From Flavobacteriales bacterium (GTDB lineage: Bacteria > Bacteroidota > Bacteroidia > Flavobacteriales_D > Cryomorphaceae), in contig JAIVHQ010000009.1 in assembly GCA_020200995.1 (NCBI GenBank), positions 9,962-24,117 on the forward strand: DNA of 14,156 nucleotides, in the 5' to 3' direction. The position numbers and the translations under genes are program-made. The notes below the pieces were generated by a model, which was not told the origin of the DNA, did not search any database, and saw only the letters and a list, made by a program, of their open reading frames with translations. This document shows positions 6,136-12,586 of the stretch, piece after piece; position 1 is the first letter of the stretch, and each line of letters begins with the position of its first letter.

Positions 6136-7464
6136 ATGGAAATTTTAATCAAAGTAAGCCAGTTTGTTCTCAGCCTTTCGCTGCTTATTGTGCTTCACGA
6201 ATTAGGGCATTTTATTCCCGCTAAACTATTCAAGACCAAAGTTGAGAAGTTCTATCTTTTCTTCGATCCTTGGTTTTCACTTTTTAAAAAGAAGGTCGGC
6301 GACACGGAGTACGGCGTGGGCTGGCTGCCCCTGGGCGGTTATGTCAAAATTTCAGGAATGATCGACGAGTCCATGGACACCGATCAAATGAAAAAACCAC
6401 CACAACCCTGGGAATTCAGGTCGAAGCCGGCCTGGCAGCGCCTGATCATTATGATCGGAGGAGTAACGGTCAATGTAATTTTGGCCTTCTTTATTTACGC
6501 CATGATGCTCTTCGCCTGGGGAAAAGAGTACATCCCCAATGACAACCTGGTCTACGGAGTGCACGCAGACAGCCTCATGATCAATCAAGGATTCAAGCAC
6601 GGCGACCGCATTGTAGCCGCAGGAGGCAGGCCACTTGATGTGCTGGGTGAGGTCAACCAACGCATACTGTTCGAAGATATTCGAGACATAGAAATTGAGC
6701 GCGACGGTAGCCGAATGACCATCACCCTACCTGAAGATATCGAACAGGACATCATGCGCGAAAGCAGCAAAGCAGGGCGGCCCTTATTTACCGAAAGGTA
6801 TCCTGCAGTGGTCGACACGGTGATATCGGGCTCGGCCGCTGAAGCGGCGGGCCTTCAGAAAGGTGATGCCTTTAAGTCAGTAGACGGTGTGGCTGCGATT
6901 TCCTTTCAGGAGGTGGTAGGCGTTTTGCAAAGCAACAAAGGCCGCGAAATCGAATTTGAGGTGGAGCGCGGAATGAATACTGTTGTGCTAACAGCCACGG
7001 TGAGCGAACAGGGTACCCTGGGCTTCGGGCCGAAGTCGCCTTTTGAATTTATCGAAACCGAGCGCCTCACCTATACTTTCCTGGAAAGCCTGCCTGCGGG
7101 CGTGGACGAAGGTGTGAACAACCTTGTAAACTATGTGCGCTCGCTCAAATTGCTCTTCAGCCAGGAAGGTGCCAAGCAGGTGGGAGGGTTTATCACCATC
7201 GGAAACCTGTTTGACAATACCTGGAACTGGCAGCGATTCTGGAACATGACAGCCCTGCTCTCCATCATCCTTGCTGTGATGAACATTCTTCCTATACCCG
7301 CGCTGGACGGCGGTCATGTGATGTTTTTGCTCTACGAGATGGTTGCGGGCAGGCAGCCCCCGGCTAAGTTTATGGAATATGCGCAATTGGTCGGATTAGC
7401 ACTTTTATTCACCTTAATATTGTACGCAAACGGAATGGATGTGTTCAGGGCATTTTTCCAATAA
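6136..7464 (+). CDS. rseP: RIP metalloprotease RseP (site-2 protease)
   Basis: Intramembrane zinc protease of the inner membrane. In the family it cleaves anti-sigma factors or remnant signal peptides within the bilayer. It has 442 residues. The HELGH zinc motif is at 21-25 inside the first transmembrane helix, and the second catalytic motif LDGGH is at 390-394, preceded by MNILPIPA. Membrane segments are visible at about 5-25, 100-125, 365-392 and 410-432. Two PDZ-like modules lie between them (about 135-200 and 208-285; SGSAAEAAGLQKGDAFKSVDG marks the second). GWLPLGGYVKISGM is the usual membrane-associated beta loop. The coding region starts 8 bp after dxr, consistent with co-transcription. 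The Bacteroidota members are this length, and no key residue is missing. Its substrate cannot be inferred: no sigma/anti-sigma pair is present in the window. Confidence 0.95.
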   Translation: MEILIKVSQFVLSLSLLIVLHELGHFIPAKLFKTKVEKFYLFFDPWFSLFKKKVGDTEYGVGWLPLGGYVKISGMIDESMDTDQMKKPPQPWEFRSKPAWQRLIIMIGGVTVNVILAFFIYAMMLFAWGKEYIPNDNLVYGVHADSLMINQGFKHGDRIVAAGGRPLDVLGEVNQRILFEDIRDIEIERDGSRMTITLPEDIEQDIMRESSKAGRPLFTERYPAVVDTVISGSAAEAAGLQKGDAFKSVDGVAAISFQEVVGVLQSNKGREIEFEVERGMNTVVLTATVSEQGTLGFGPKSPFEFIETERLTYTFLESLPAGVDEGVNNLVNYVRSLKLLFSQEGAKQVGGFITIGNLFDNTWNWQRFWNMTALLSIILAVMNILPIPALDGGHVMFLLYEMVAGRQPPAKFMEYAQLVGLALLFTLILYANGMDVFRAFFQ

Positions 7465-7467
7465 TTA

Positions 7468-7489
7468 ATGCCATTGAAACCAAGGGCAT
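7468..7489 (+). terminator. Short hairpin just after rseP (weak terminator or 3'-end structure)
   Basis: ATGCCATTG pairs with CAAGGGCAT around an AAAC loop: 8 of 9 pairs with one A/G mismatch. It starts 4 nt after the rseP stop. No T-tract follows, so it is not a classical intrinsic terminator. It could stabilise the 3' end or attenuate readthrough into the Hpt gene. Confidence 0.35.
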
Positions 7490-7523
7490 GGAAATTGCGT
7501 AAGTTGAGACAAATTCCCCAATT

Positions 7524-7871
7524 ATGAGTACAGAAGTTATAGATATAGATGGACTAAAAAGATTGTCGGGCAATGACAGCGGATTTGTATCTGAAATATT
7601 GAAGCTCTACACAGAGCGCACAGCCAAAGATCTTTTTGAGCTTCAGACTGCACGCGGATTGAGCGACTGGAATGGAGTTCGATTTGTAGTTCACCGCATG
7701 CGCTCGGCTGCAGTACCCCTCGGCCTTAAGGAGCTTGTTGTATTGTTGCGAAAAGTTGAAAATCAACTGCGAGAAGAGGACATTCAAGGAGTGGAAAACC
7801 ACCTGGACGACATCAGCTCTATCGCTTCTCACGCCTTGGAAGACGCACAGTCAAAACTCCAAACGGTATAG
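7524..7871 (+). CDS. Stand-alone Hpt (histidine phosphotransfer) domain protein
   Basis: 115 residues consisting almost entirely of one Hpt four-helix bundle, a cytoplasmic phosphorelay intermediate that passes phosphate between receiver domains. The phosphorylatable histidine is H57 in VHRMRSAAVPLGL, matching the family pattern of His, a basic residue a few positions on, and a small/Leu-Gly end of helix. The N-terminal segment (IDIDGLKRLSGNDSGFVSEILKLY, about 6-29) is the usual Hpt first helix. No kinase, membrane or output domain is present. The response-regulator gene follows 34 bp downstream on the same strand, making it the obvious candidate partner. The upstream gap of 59 bp from rseP contains a hairpin but no convincing promoter box, so readthrough from rseP is possible. 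Confidence 0.9.
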   Translation: MSTEVIDIDGLKRLSGNDSGFVSEILKLYTERTAKDLFELQTARGLSDWNGVRFVVHRMRSAAVPLGLKELVVLLRKVENQLREEDIQGVENHLDDISSIASHALEDAQSKLQTV

Positions 7872-7905
7872 CGCCGGCAATTGAAACAACATATCTTTAG
7901 CCGAC

Positions 7906-8283
7906 GTGAATATTACAAAACAAAATAAGATTTTATTGGTAGATGATGAAATCATTACCCTTAAAATTACCCGCAAACTCCTGACAGAAAACGGATACGA
8001 TGTTGACATTGCATCGGGATCTTCAGAGGCCATGAAGCTTTTGGGATCACAGAAATACGATATGGTCATTGTCGACATCACCATGCCGACCATCAGCGGA
8101 TTCGATCTGATACAGCTCATGCAGAGTTTCGACTACAACGCTCCCGTCATTTTTCTCAGCAACAATGACAACGAATGGACCATCGAAGAGGCCTATAACA
8201 TTGGAGCGAAACGCTTTGTGAGCAAAGAAAAAGAATTCAACTTCCTCCCCGCTATCGTTAGAGAAATCCTGGCTGAGGTTTGA
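7906..8283 (+). CDS. Single-domain response regulator (receiver only)
   Basis: 125 residues forming one CheY-like receiver with no DNA-binding or enzymatic output domain. The acidic pocket is D13-D14 (LLVDDE), the phospho-acceptor is D57 (VIVDITMP), the switch Ser is S85 (IFLSNND) and the conserved Lys is K106 (FVSKE). All key residues are present; the residue after the Lys is Glu instead of the frequent Pro. The start is GTG, chosen because it opens the conserved beta-1 strand after only eight residues and no in-frame ATG lies upstream close by. A TATCTTTA sequence at 7892-7899, one mismatch from the -7 consensus, ends 6 nt before the GTG. Together with the adjacent Hpt gene this is probably part of a multistep phosphorelay or a CheY-like protein-protein switch. 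Confidence 0.9.
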   Translation: MNITKQNKILLVDDEIITLKITRKLLTENGYDVDIASGSSEAMKLLGSQKYDMVIVDITMPTISGFDLIQLMQSFDYNAPVIFLSNNDNEWTIEEAYNIGAKRFVSKEKEFNFLPAIVREILAEV

Positions 8284-8289
8284 CCACCC

Positions 8290-8301
8290 GCCGAAAACGG
8301 C
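8290..8301 (+). terminator. Weak hairpin after the response regulator
   Basis: GCCG-AAAA-CGGC, a 4-bp stem with a 4-nt loop, followed by TTATTTCTG. It is 6 nt after the stop codon. The stem is short and the T-run interrupted, so termination activity is doubtful, but position and tail fit a weak terminator. Confidence 0.3.
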
Positions 8302-8356
8302 TTATTTCTGACCCTGAGTCAACCCACAATTAGTATCGATTTCGATGTAATCGCAG

Positions 8357-8364
8357 TACCTTTG
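8357..8364 (+). promoter_or_regulatory. -7 box (TACCTTTG) immediately before the oxidoreductase ATG
   Basis: TACCTTTG is an exact TAnnTTTG match. Only five bases (CCCCC) separate it from the ATG at 8370, so transcription should begin at or next to the start codon. There is no room for a ribosome binding site, implying a leaderless mRNA. No TTG -33 element is evident at 19-21 nt. Confidence 0.6.
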
Positions 8365-8369
8365 CCCCC

Positions 8370-9464
8370 ATGAATTTAATAGCGGGACAAGGCCTTGCGG
8401 GAACAGTGCTTGCACTCACCCTGCTGGAGCGTGGAGAGGAAGTGACGGTTGTGGACAATGCGCATCGATCGTCTAGCTCTATGGTGGCTGCGGGGTTGTG
8501 GAACCCCATCGTATTCAGGAGAATCAACAAGAGTTGGCTGGCTGATGAGGTCATTGCCGAATTGGAAGCTTTTTATCCCGCTGCCGAACCCCTCCTCGGG
8601 GCGCATTTCTACCATCCGCTGCGCATTTTCAGAAAGCACGGAAACGAACTCGAAGCAAGGCTCTGGGCCGAAAAAAAACCCACGGACGATTTCGCTCCTT
8701 ACCTTGCCAATGACGAACGCAATCCCGACCCTGACCTGTACAAGCCCTTTGAATTCGGATACGGAACAGTAAATCGCGCGGGGTACATCGACCTCCCGGT
8801 TTTTCTCGCAGCGGCGCGAAAGTATTTTGCCGAAAAAGGCATCTTTGAAGAGGCCGAATTTTCCCTTCCGGAAAATACCGATGCACTCGCAGATTTTCGC
8901 TTTCGCGGAAAGCCTGTCGATCGGATCATCGACTGCAGGGGTTATAAAACGGCCGATTCAAAGTGGTTCAACTACCTGCCCTTCGGCCTTACAAAAGGAG
9001 AAGTGCTCACGGTGCGATGCAAAGGGCTGGATCTGGATGAGGTGTTTAACGCGGGGTTCTTTCTGCAGCCCCTCGGTGGCGACCTCTACCGAATGGGCGC
9101 CACCTTTAATTGGGACGACAAAGACGAGGTAACCACACCTGAAGCCCGCGAAGAACTCCTGGCAAAATTTCGCAAGCACCTCAATGCTGAAGTCGAAATT
9201 GTATCGCAAAAAGCAGGGGTACGCCCCACCGTTCAAGACCGCCGCCCACTCATCGGTCGCCACCCACAAGTGGAGAATCTTTATATTTTTAACGGTCTTG
9301 GCACCAAAGGTGTGATGCTTGCACCACTTACGGCCCATTATTTTGCCGACTTCCTGCTCAATGGTAAGGCGTTGCCTGCTGAAATGAATATCGACAGGTT
9401 TCGGAAGCTCATCGACCAAGTACACCCGCTCATCGATTATCCCGGGCCGAAAGGGCAGAACTGA
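8370..9464 (+). CDS. DAO-family FAD-dependent oxidoreductase
   Basis: 364 residues of the D-amino-acid oxidase/glycine oxidase superfamily, soluble and cytoplasmic. The dinucleotide-binding GxGxxG lies at 6-11 (GQGLAG) and the beta-2 acidic residue is in TVVDN at about 27-31. The family C-terminal FAD-contact block is clear: GVRPTVQDRRPLIG, then LYIFNGLGTKGVMLAPLTA. The substrate pocket region (about 45-250) is not close enough to ThiO, DadA or sarcosine oxidase for me to assign a substrate, so an amine or amino-acid oxidation is an inference from family only. The start is fixed by the conserved beta-1 strand beginning at residue 2 and by the -7 box directly upstream. It has its own promoter and is probably monocistronic; the next gene begins 115 bp later with another candidate promoter. 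Confidence 0.88.
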   Translation: MNLIAGQGLAGTVLALTLLERGEEVTVVDNAHRSSSSMVAAGLWNPIVFRRINKSWLADEVIAELEAFYPAAEPLLGAHFYHPLRIFRKHGNELEARLWAEKKPTDDFAPYLANDERNPDPDLYKPFEFGYGTVNRAGYIDLPVFLAAARKYFAEKGIFEEAEFSLPENTDALADFRFRGKPVDRIIDCRGYKTADSKWFNYLPFGLTKGEVLTVRCKGLDLDEVFNAGFFLQPLGGDLYRMGATFNWDDKDEVTTPEAREELLAKFRKHLNAEVEIVSQKAGVRPTVQDRRPLIGRHPQVENLYIFNGLGTKGVMLAPLTAHYFADFLLNGKALPAEMNIDRFRKLIDQVHPLIDYPGPKGQN

Positions 9465-9535
9465 TTTTGGCCCGTCGCGACATACACACGCCTTCCTGTT
9501 AGCATCTATCGCATGCAGACCTTGTTTTGACTGAC

Positions 9536-9564
9536 TTGCGGGAATAATTTAACGGAATATTTTG
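9536..9564 (+). promoter_or_regulatory. Candidate promoter of the surface-protein operon
   Basis: A TTG at 9536-9538 is followed, after 19 nt, by TATTTTG at 9558-9564. This resembles the Bacteroidota TTG-N19-TAnnTTTG promoter, with the -7 box one base shorter than consensus. Transcription would start near 9570, about 10 nt before the ATG at 9580. It is the only good promoter candidate for the four genes that follow. Confidence 0.45.
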
Positions 9565-9579
9565 CCGCAAATATTCTCC

Positions 9580-10908
9580 ATGCTGACCTCTTTCAAAAAA
9601 TTACTCTTACTGCTGCCGGTTTTCTTCGCCGCCGCTCACGTAAGTTTAGACTTATCGGCCCAGTCGCCGGGATTGATCAACTACCAGGCTGTGGCCCGCG
9701 ATGTGACCACAGGCGCTGAACTCGCCGATCAGAGCATCTTTCTCCAAGCCATTATCAGGGCAGGTGGCCCTTCAGGAACAGTGGTGTACCAGGAGACCCA
9801 CGACGGGGTGAGTACAGACCAGTTCGGTCTTTTTTCCATCCAAATCGGCGCGGGAGACCCCTTGACAGGGCAGCTCAGTGAGGTGGAGTGGGAGGGCAAT
9901 GCTCATTGGGTCGAAATAGAAATTGATGCCGGCTCGGGGCTCGAGTCGGCCGGGTCAATGGAGCTTGTGTCGGTGCCCTATGCGTTTCATGCCAACACAG
10001 CCACCAATGTCGATGATGCTGACGCCGACCCCGACAACGAACGAATCACAGGAATCACTTACGGAGAGGAAGACAATAGCATGACCATTTCCGAAGGTGG
10101 AATTGATTATTTCGTGGATCTCGGACCCGTCGACCTCGATATAGACCCCAATAATGAGCGAATCACCGATGTGACCTACAGTGCGGGATCCAACAGCATC
10201 ACCATTTCCGAAGGGGGCTTTAATTACTCCACAGGCCTGGGTCCCATCGACCTCGACACCGATCCGGCCAATGAACTGATCGACACGATTTTGCTCAGCG
10301 AAAACATTCTTGAAATTACGGAAGGAGGAATTGATCGCAGTGTGGATTTATCGCCCCTTACAGAGTCAGCTTTTTGGCAGTACGATCCCGATGAGGAATT
10401 GCTGTACAATACCGACGACAATGTGGGAATTGGTACGGCCACTCCCGGCGCAAAGCTGGAAGTGGCGGGCACGGGTGAGGACAATGCCGCGCTCTTCGAA
10501 GTTAAAAACGGACCCGATCAACCTGTGTTTTCTGTGACCGGCGAATCGGTGAATACCAGACCCGGAACCGTTTTCAGAATCGAAGGTCAGGAGCAGTACG
10601 GAGTTACATTTTTTCAAAATTCAGAAGTTACCTCTTACAATGTGGCAGACGACGACACGTACATCGTGGTGGAGTTTGATAATGATAGCCCCGTTTCGGT
10701 CATTATGCCTTCCGCGGCCGCCCATCCCGGCCGCAAAATCACTTTGCGCCGAACGGGGGTTACTCCGCTGCCGGTATTTACAGGAGTGACCATCGTTTTT
10801 CAGGATCCGGTAGATTTTTCGGCGGGGCCATTGTTTCTGTCGGGAGACGAGCGGCAGACGTCGGTTTTCCTGAGCCTGGGCGAGGTTGGTTGGACAAGAT
10901 TACAATGA
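9580..10908 (+). CDS. Secreted repeat protein with tail-fibre-like motif
   Basis: 442 residues, exported; function unknown. The ATG at 9580 gives a good Sec signal (1-28: FKK, Leu-rich core, LSAQ); a TTG six codons upstream overlaps the promoter. Residues 31-145 (LINYQAVARD, VVYQETHDG, FGLFSIQIG, ELVSVPYAFHA) form an N-terminal domain common in exported Bacteroidota proteins. Next come three tandem Asp/Asn-rich repeats (149-187, 188-226 and a shorter 227-260), each with DPxNExI and ISEGG or ITEGG. At about 283-296 is VGIGTATPGAKLEV, a motif frequent in phage-tail-fibre-like and S74-type proteins. The remainder (about 300-442) is beta-rich with no recognised domain. No T9SS sorting domain of type A or B is visible, so it may leave the periplasm by another route or stay there. 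It is first in the operon; its TGA overlaps the next ATG. Confidence 0.85.
   Translation: MLTSFKKLLLLLPVFFAAAHVSLDLSAQSPGLINYQAVARDVTTGAELADQSIFLQAIIRAGGPSGTVVYQETHDGVSTDQFGLFSIQIGAGDPLTGQLSEVEWEGNAHWVEIEIDAGSGLESAGSMELVSVPYAFHANTATNVDDADADPDNERITGITYGEEDNSMTISEGGIDYFVDLGPVDLDIDPNNERITDVTYSAGSNSITISEGGFNYSTGLGPIDLDTDPANELIDTILLSENILEITEGGIDRSVDLSPLTESAFWQYDPDEELLYNTDDNVGIGTATPGAKLEVAGTGEDNAALFEVKNGPDQPVFSVTGESVNTRPGTVFRIEGQEQYGVTFFQNSEVTSYNVADDDTYIVVEFDNDSPVSVIMPSAAAHPGRKITLRRTGVTPLPVFTGVTIVFQDPVDFSAGPLFLSGDERQTSVFLSLGEVGWTRLQ
10024..10359 (+). repeat. Tandem 117-bp coding repeats in the secreted protein
   Basis: Units at 10024-10140 and 10141-10257 are exactly 117 bp (39 codons) each; a third at 10258-10359 is shortened to 34 codons. 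Shared protein pattern: DPxNExI, then a variable strand, ISEGG or ITEGG, then a hydrophobic strand ending LGPxDLD or LSPL. DNA identity is clearly lower than protein similarity, suggesting old duplications under selection. Confidence 0.75.
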
Positions 10909-11666
10909 TCAAAAGCATGCGGCAAAAGGCATTTACGGTTTTGGCGGTATCAGCTTCTATGCTGTTCTCAGGCATGTGCCTCGCACAGTCGGGCCTGAGC
11001 CGTCAGGTAATCGGATGCTTCGGCGCCGGCAGCGACCTGAATCAAAGCAGGGCCGTGGCCTTCACAGGTGGTGAGGCCATCATTGGCACAGTGGCTTCTG
11101 AAAGTTATGTGCTCACCCAAGGTTTTCATCAGCCGCGATCGGCGTCTATGACATTGTTTTTTGAAATCACAACAGGGCCTACATCCTGTCCCACTTCATC
11201 CGACGGAACGGCCTCAGTGATCGGCATCACCGGTTGCACGCCACCGTATGAAGTGTCGTGGAGCAATGGGGTGTCGGGTGCGCAAAACGAAAGGCTAACC
11301 GCCGGCTTTCACACCGTGACCGTGACTTCAGCCGATGGCTGCGAGCGCATTTTGGAATTTGAAACGGTTGCCGACCCCGATGGAAACTGCTTGCTTCGCT
11401 TTTTCAACGCCTTTTCGCCAAACGGCGATAGAAAAAACGACGTGTGGGAAATCGAAAACATTACCCTTCCCGAGTTTAGTTCAAACAGTGTGGAAATTTT
11501 CAACCGCTGGGGACAAACCGTTTGGAAAGGCAGCAATTACAACAACCGGGATGTGGTGTGGGCAGGCGAAACCCTCAACGGAAATGCCCTACCCGACGGT
11601 ACGTATTTTTTCATGGCCGAGGTGGCGGGAGTTTCTCACAAGGGCTATATCGAACTGACAAAATGA
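10905..11666 (+). CDS. T9SS cargo protein with SprB repeat and type B (CHU_C) C-terminal domain
   Basis: 253 residues, predicted to be exported by Sec and then moved across the outer membrane by the type IX system. Signal peptide at about 1-28 (ending CLAQ). Residues 30-78 hold a small beta module ending VLTQGFHQP, often seen near the N-terminus of Bacteroidota surface proteins. Residues 92-153 match an SprB-type repeat (SCPTSSDGTASV, GCTPPYEVSWSNG, TVTVTSADGC). Residues 167-253 are the gliding-motility-associated type B sorting domain: FNAFSPNGDRKNDVWEI, VEIFNRWGQTVW, LPDGTYFFMAEV and a GYIELTK end. The usual SPNGDG reads SPNGDR here. The ATG at 10905 overlaps the preceding stop as ATGA. The protein is short for this class, with little beyond one SprB repeat and the sorting domain. 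The PorP/SprF gene directly downstream fits its secretion or anchoring partner. Confidence 0.92.
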   Translation: MIKSMRQKAFTVLAVSASMLFSGMCLAQSGLSRQVIGCFGAGSDLNQSRAVAFTGGEAIIGTVASESYVLTQGFHQPRSASMTLFFEITTGPTSCPTSSDGTASVIGITGCTPPYEVSWSNGVSGAQNERLTAGFHTVTVTSADGCERILEFETVADPDGNCLLRFFNAFSPNGDRKNDVWEIENITLPEFSSNSVEIFNRWGQTVWKGSNYNNRDVVWAGETLNGNALPDGTYFFMAEVAGVSHKGYIELTK

Positions 11667-12586
11667 GGGGGAAGGCTGTCATAGCATTTGGGTTCTTGAT
11701 GGCATTCGCCGCCGAAGCGAGCGCCCAGCAACAGGCGCTTTACAGCCAGTATATTTTCAACCTCTTTGCGGTGAATCCCGCTTATGCCGGTGCCCGGGAT
11801 GCCCTTTCGGCAAATGCAGGTTACCGCACCCAATGGGTGGGCTTCGAAGGAGCGCCGGTGACGGGGAGTTTTAATGTGCATGCACCACTCGCTAAGAAAA
11901 ACATGGCCCTCGGGCTGAGTTTTCAGAACGATGTGATCGGAGCGCGCAATGCCTCATTTATGGGAGCCGCTTACGCCTATCAAATCAGGCTCGACGAGGC
12001 GGGAAAGAGGAAAATATCTTTTGGAATTCAGGGAGGGGCGATCAACTACCGCTTTGATTGGGATGCACTAGAGTACAACAGCCCGGGCGACCCTGTCGCC
12101 TTCAGCACCAATGGTAATTTTTGGATTCCCAACGTCGACTTTGGGGTGATGTACCTCGCGCCCAAGGGCTATTTCGGCGTGAGCCTGTCCGGTCTTCGGC
12201 AGTCGCGGCTCACCGAAGCCGCCGAGGGCGATGGACGTCTCAGCACTGCGCTCAACGTGCAGGCTGGTCACATTTTCCTCCTGTCCGAATCGCTGTCGCT
12301 AAAGCCATTCGCATTCCTGCGCCACGACCTGAGCGGCCCGGCCCAATTCGACCTCGGTCTTTCGGCGCTTCTGGCAAACAGGGTTTGGCTGGGAGCAGCT
12401 TATCGCTACGATTTTGGTACAGTGCTTTCCATGCAGCTTCTCGCAGGCAACGGTCTCGTGGTCGGTTATGCCTTCGATTGGGCCCTCAATAATTTGGTGG
12501 CATCTCAGAGCGGCACCCACGAATTGTTTCTCGGTTTTGATCTGGGCTTTTTGAAACAGCCCAAACACACAGTTCGCTACTATTGA
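11663..12586 (+). CDS. PorP/SprF-family T9SS outer membrane protein
   Basis: 307 residues, predicted outer-membrane beta-barrel of the PorP/SprF family. In characterised systems SprF is needed for secretion of the type B cargo SprB encoded beside it, and PorP-family proteins act at the cell surface with the T9SS. The ATG gives a signal peptide (1-22, ending ASAQ). Family hallmarks follow: QQALYSQYIFN, NPAYAGARDAL, GYRTQWVGFEGAPVTGSFNV, then repeated amphipathic beta strands, and near the C-terminus VWLGAAYRYDFG and VGYAFDWALNNL with the end ELFLGFDLGF. Length is normal. An in-frame extension back to 11522 would run inside the upstream gene and lose the signal peptide, so it is rejected. The start overlaps the cargo gene's stop (ATGA), and its own stop overlaps the TTG of the next gene. 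I infer it serves the type B cargo encoded just upstream. Confidence 0.93.
   Translation: MRGKAVIAFGFLMAFAAEASAQQQALYSQYIFNLFAVNPAYAGARDALSANAGYRTQWVGFEGAPVTGSFNVHAPLAKKNMALGLSFQNDVIGARNASFMGAAYAYQIRLDEAGKRKISFGIQGGAINYRFDWDALEYNSPGDPVAFSTNGNFWIPNVDFGVMYLAPKGYFGVSLSGLRQSRLTEAAEGDGRLSTALNVQAGHIFLLSESLSLKPFAFLRHDLSGPAQFDLGLSALLANRVWLGAAYRYDFGTVLSMQLLAGNGLVVGYAFDWALNNLVASQSGTHELFLGFDLGFLKQPKHTVRYY

Noticed and set aside
8958..9425. 155-codon minus-strand frame
   Set aside because: It is antisense to the conserved C-terminal half of the FAD oxidoreductase and has no independent support.
10024..10359. CRISPR-like array
   Set aside because: The tandem units are 117 bp, coding, and diverged at the DNA level with no repeat-spacer alternation; they are protein repeats.
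11522..11662. In-frame N-terminal extension of the PorP/SprF gene
   Set aside because: It overlaps the type B sorting domain of the upstream gene, is rich in Arg, Gly and Pro with no family similarity, and would bury the signal peptide starting at 11663.
12121..12492. 123-codon plus-strand frame in another register inside the PorP/SprF gene
   Set aside because: The Arg/Pro-rich translation is typical of a shadow frame in GC-rich coding DNA.
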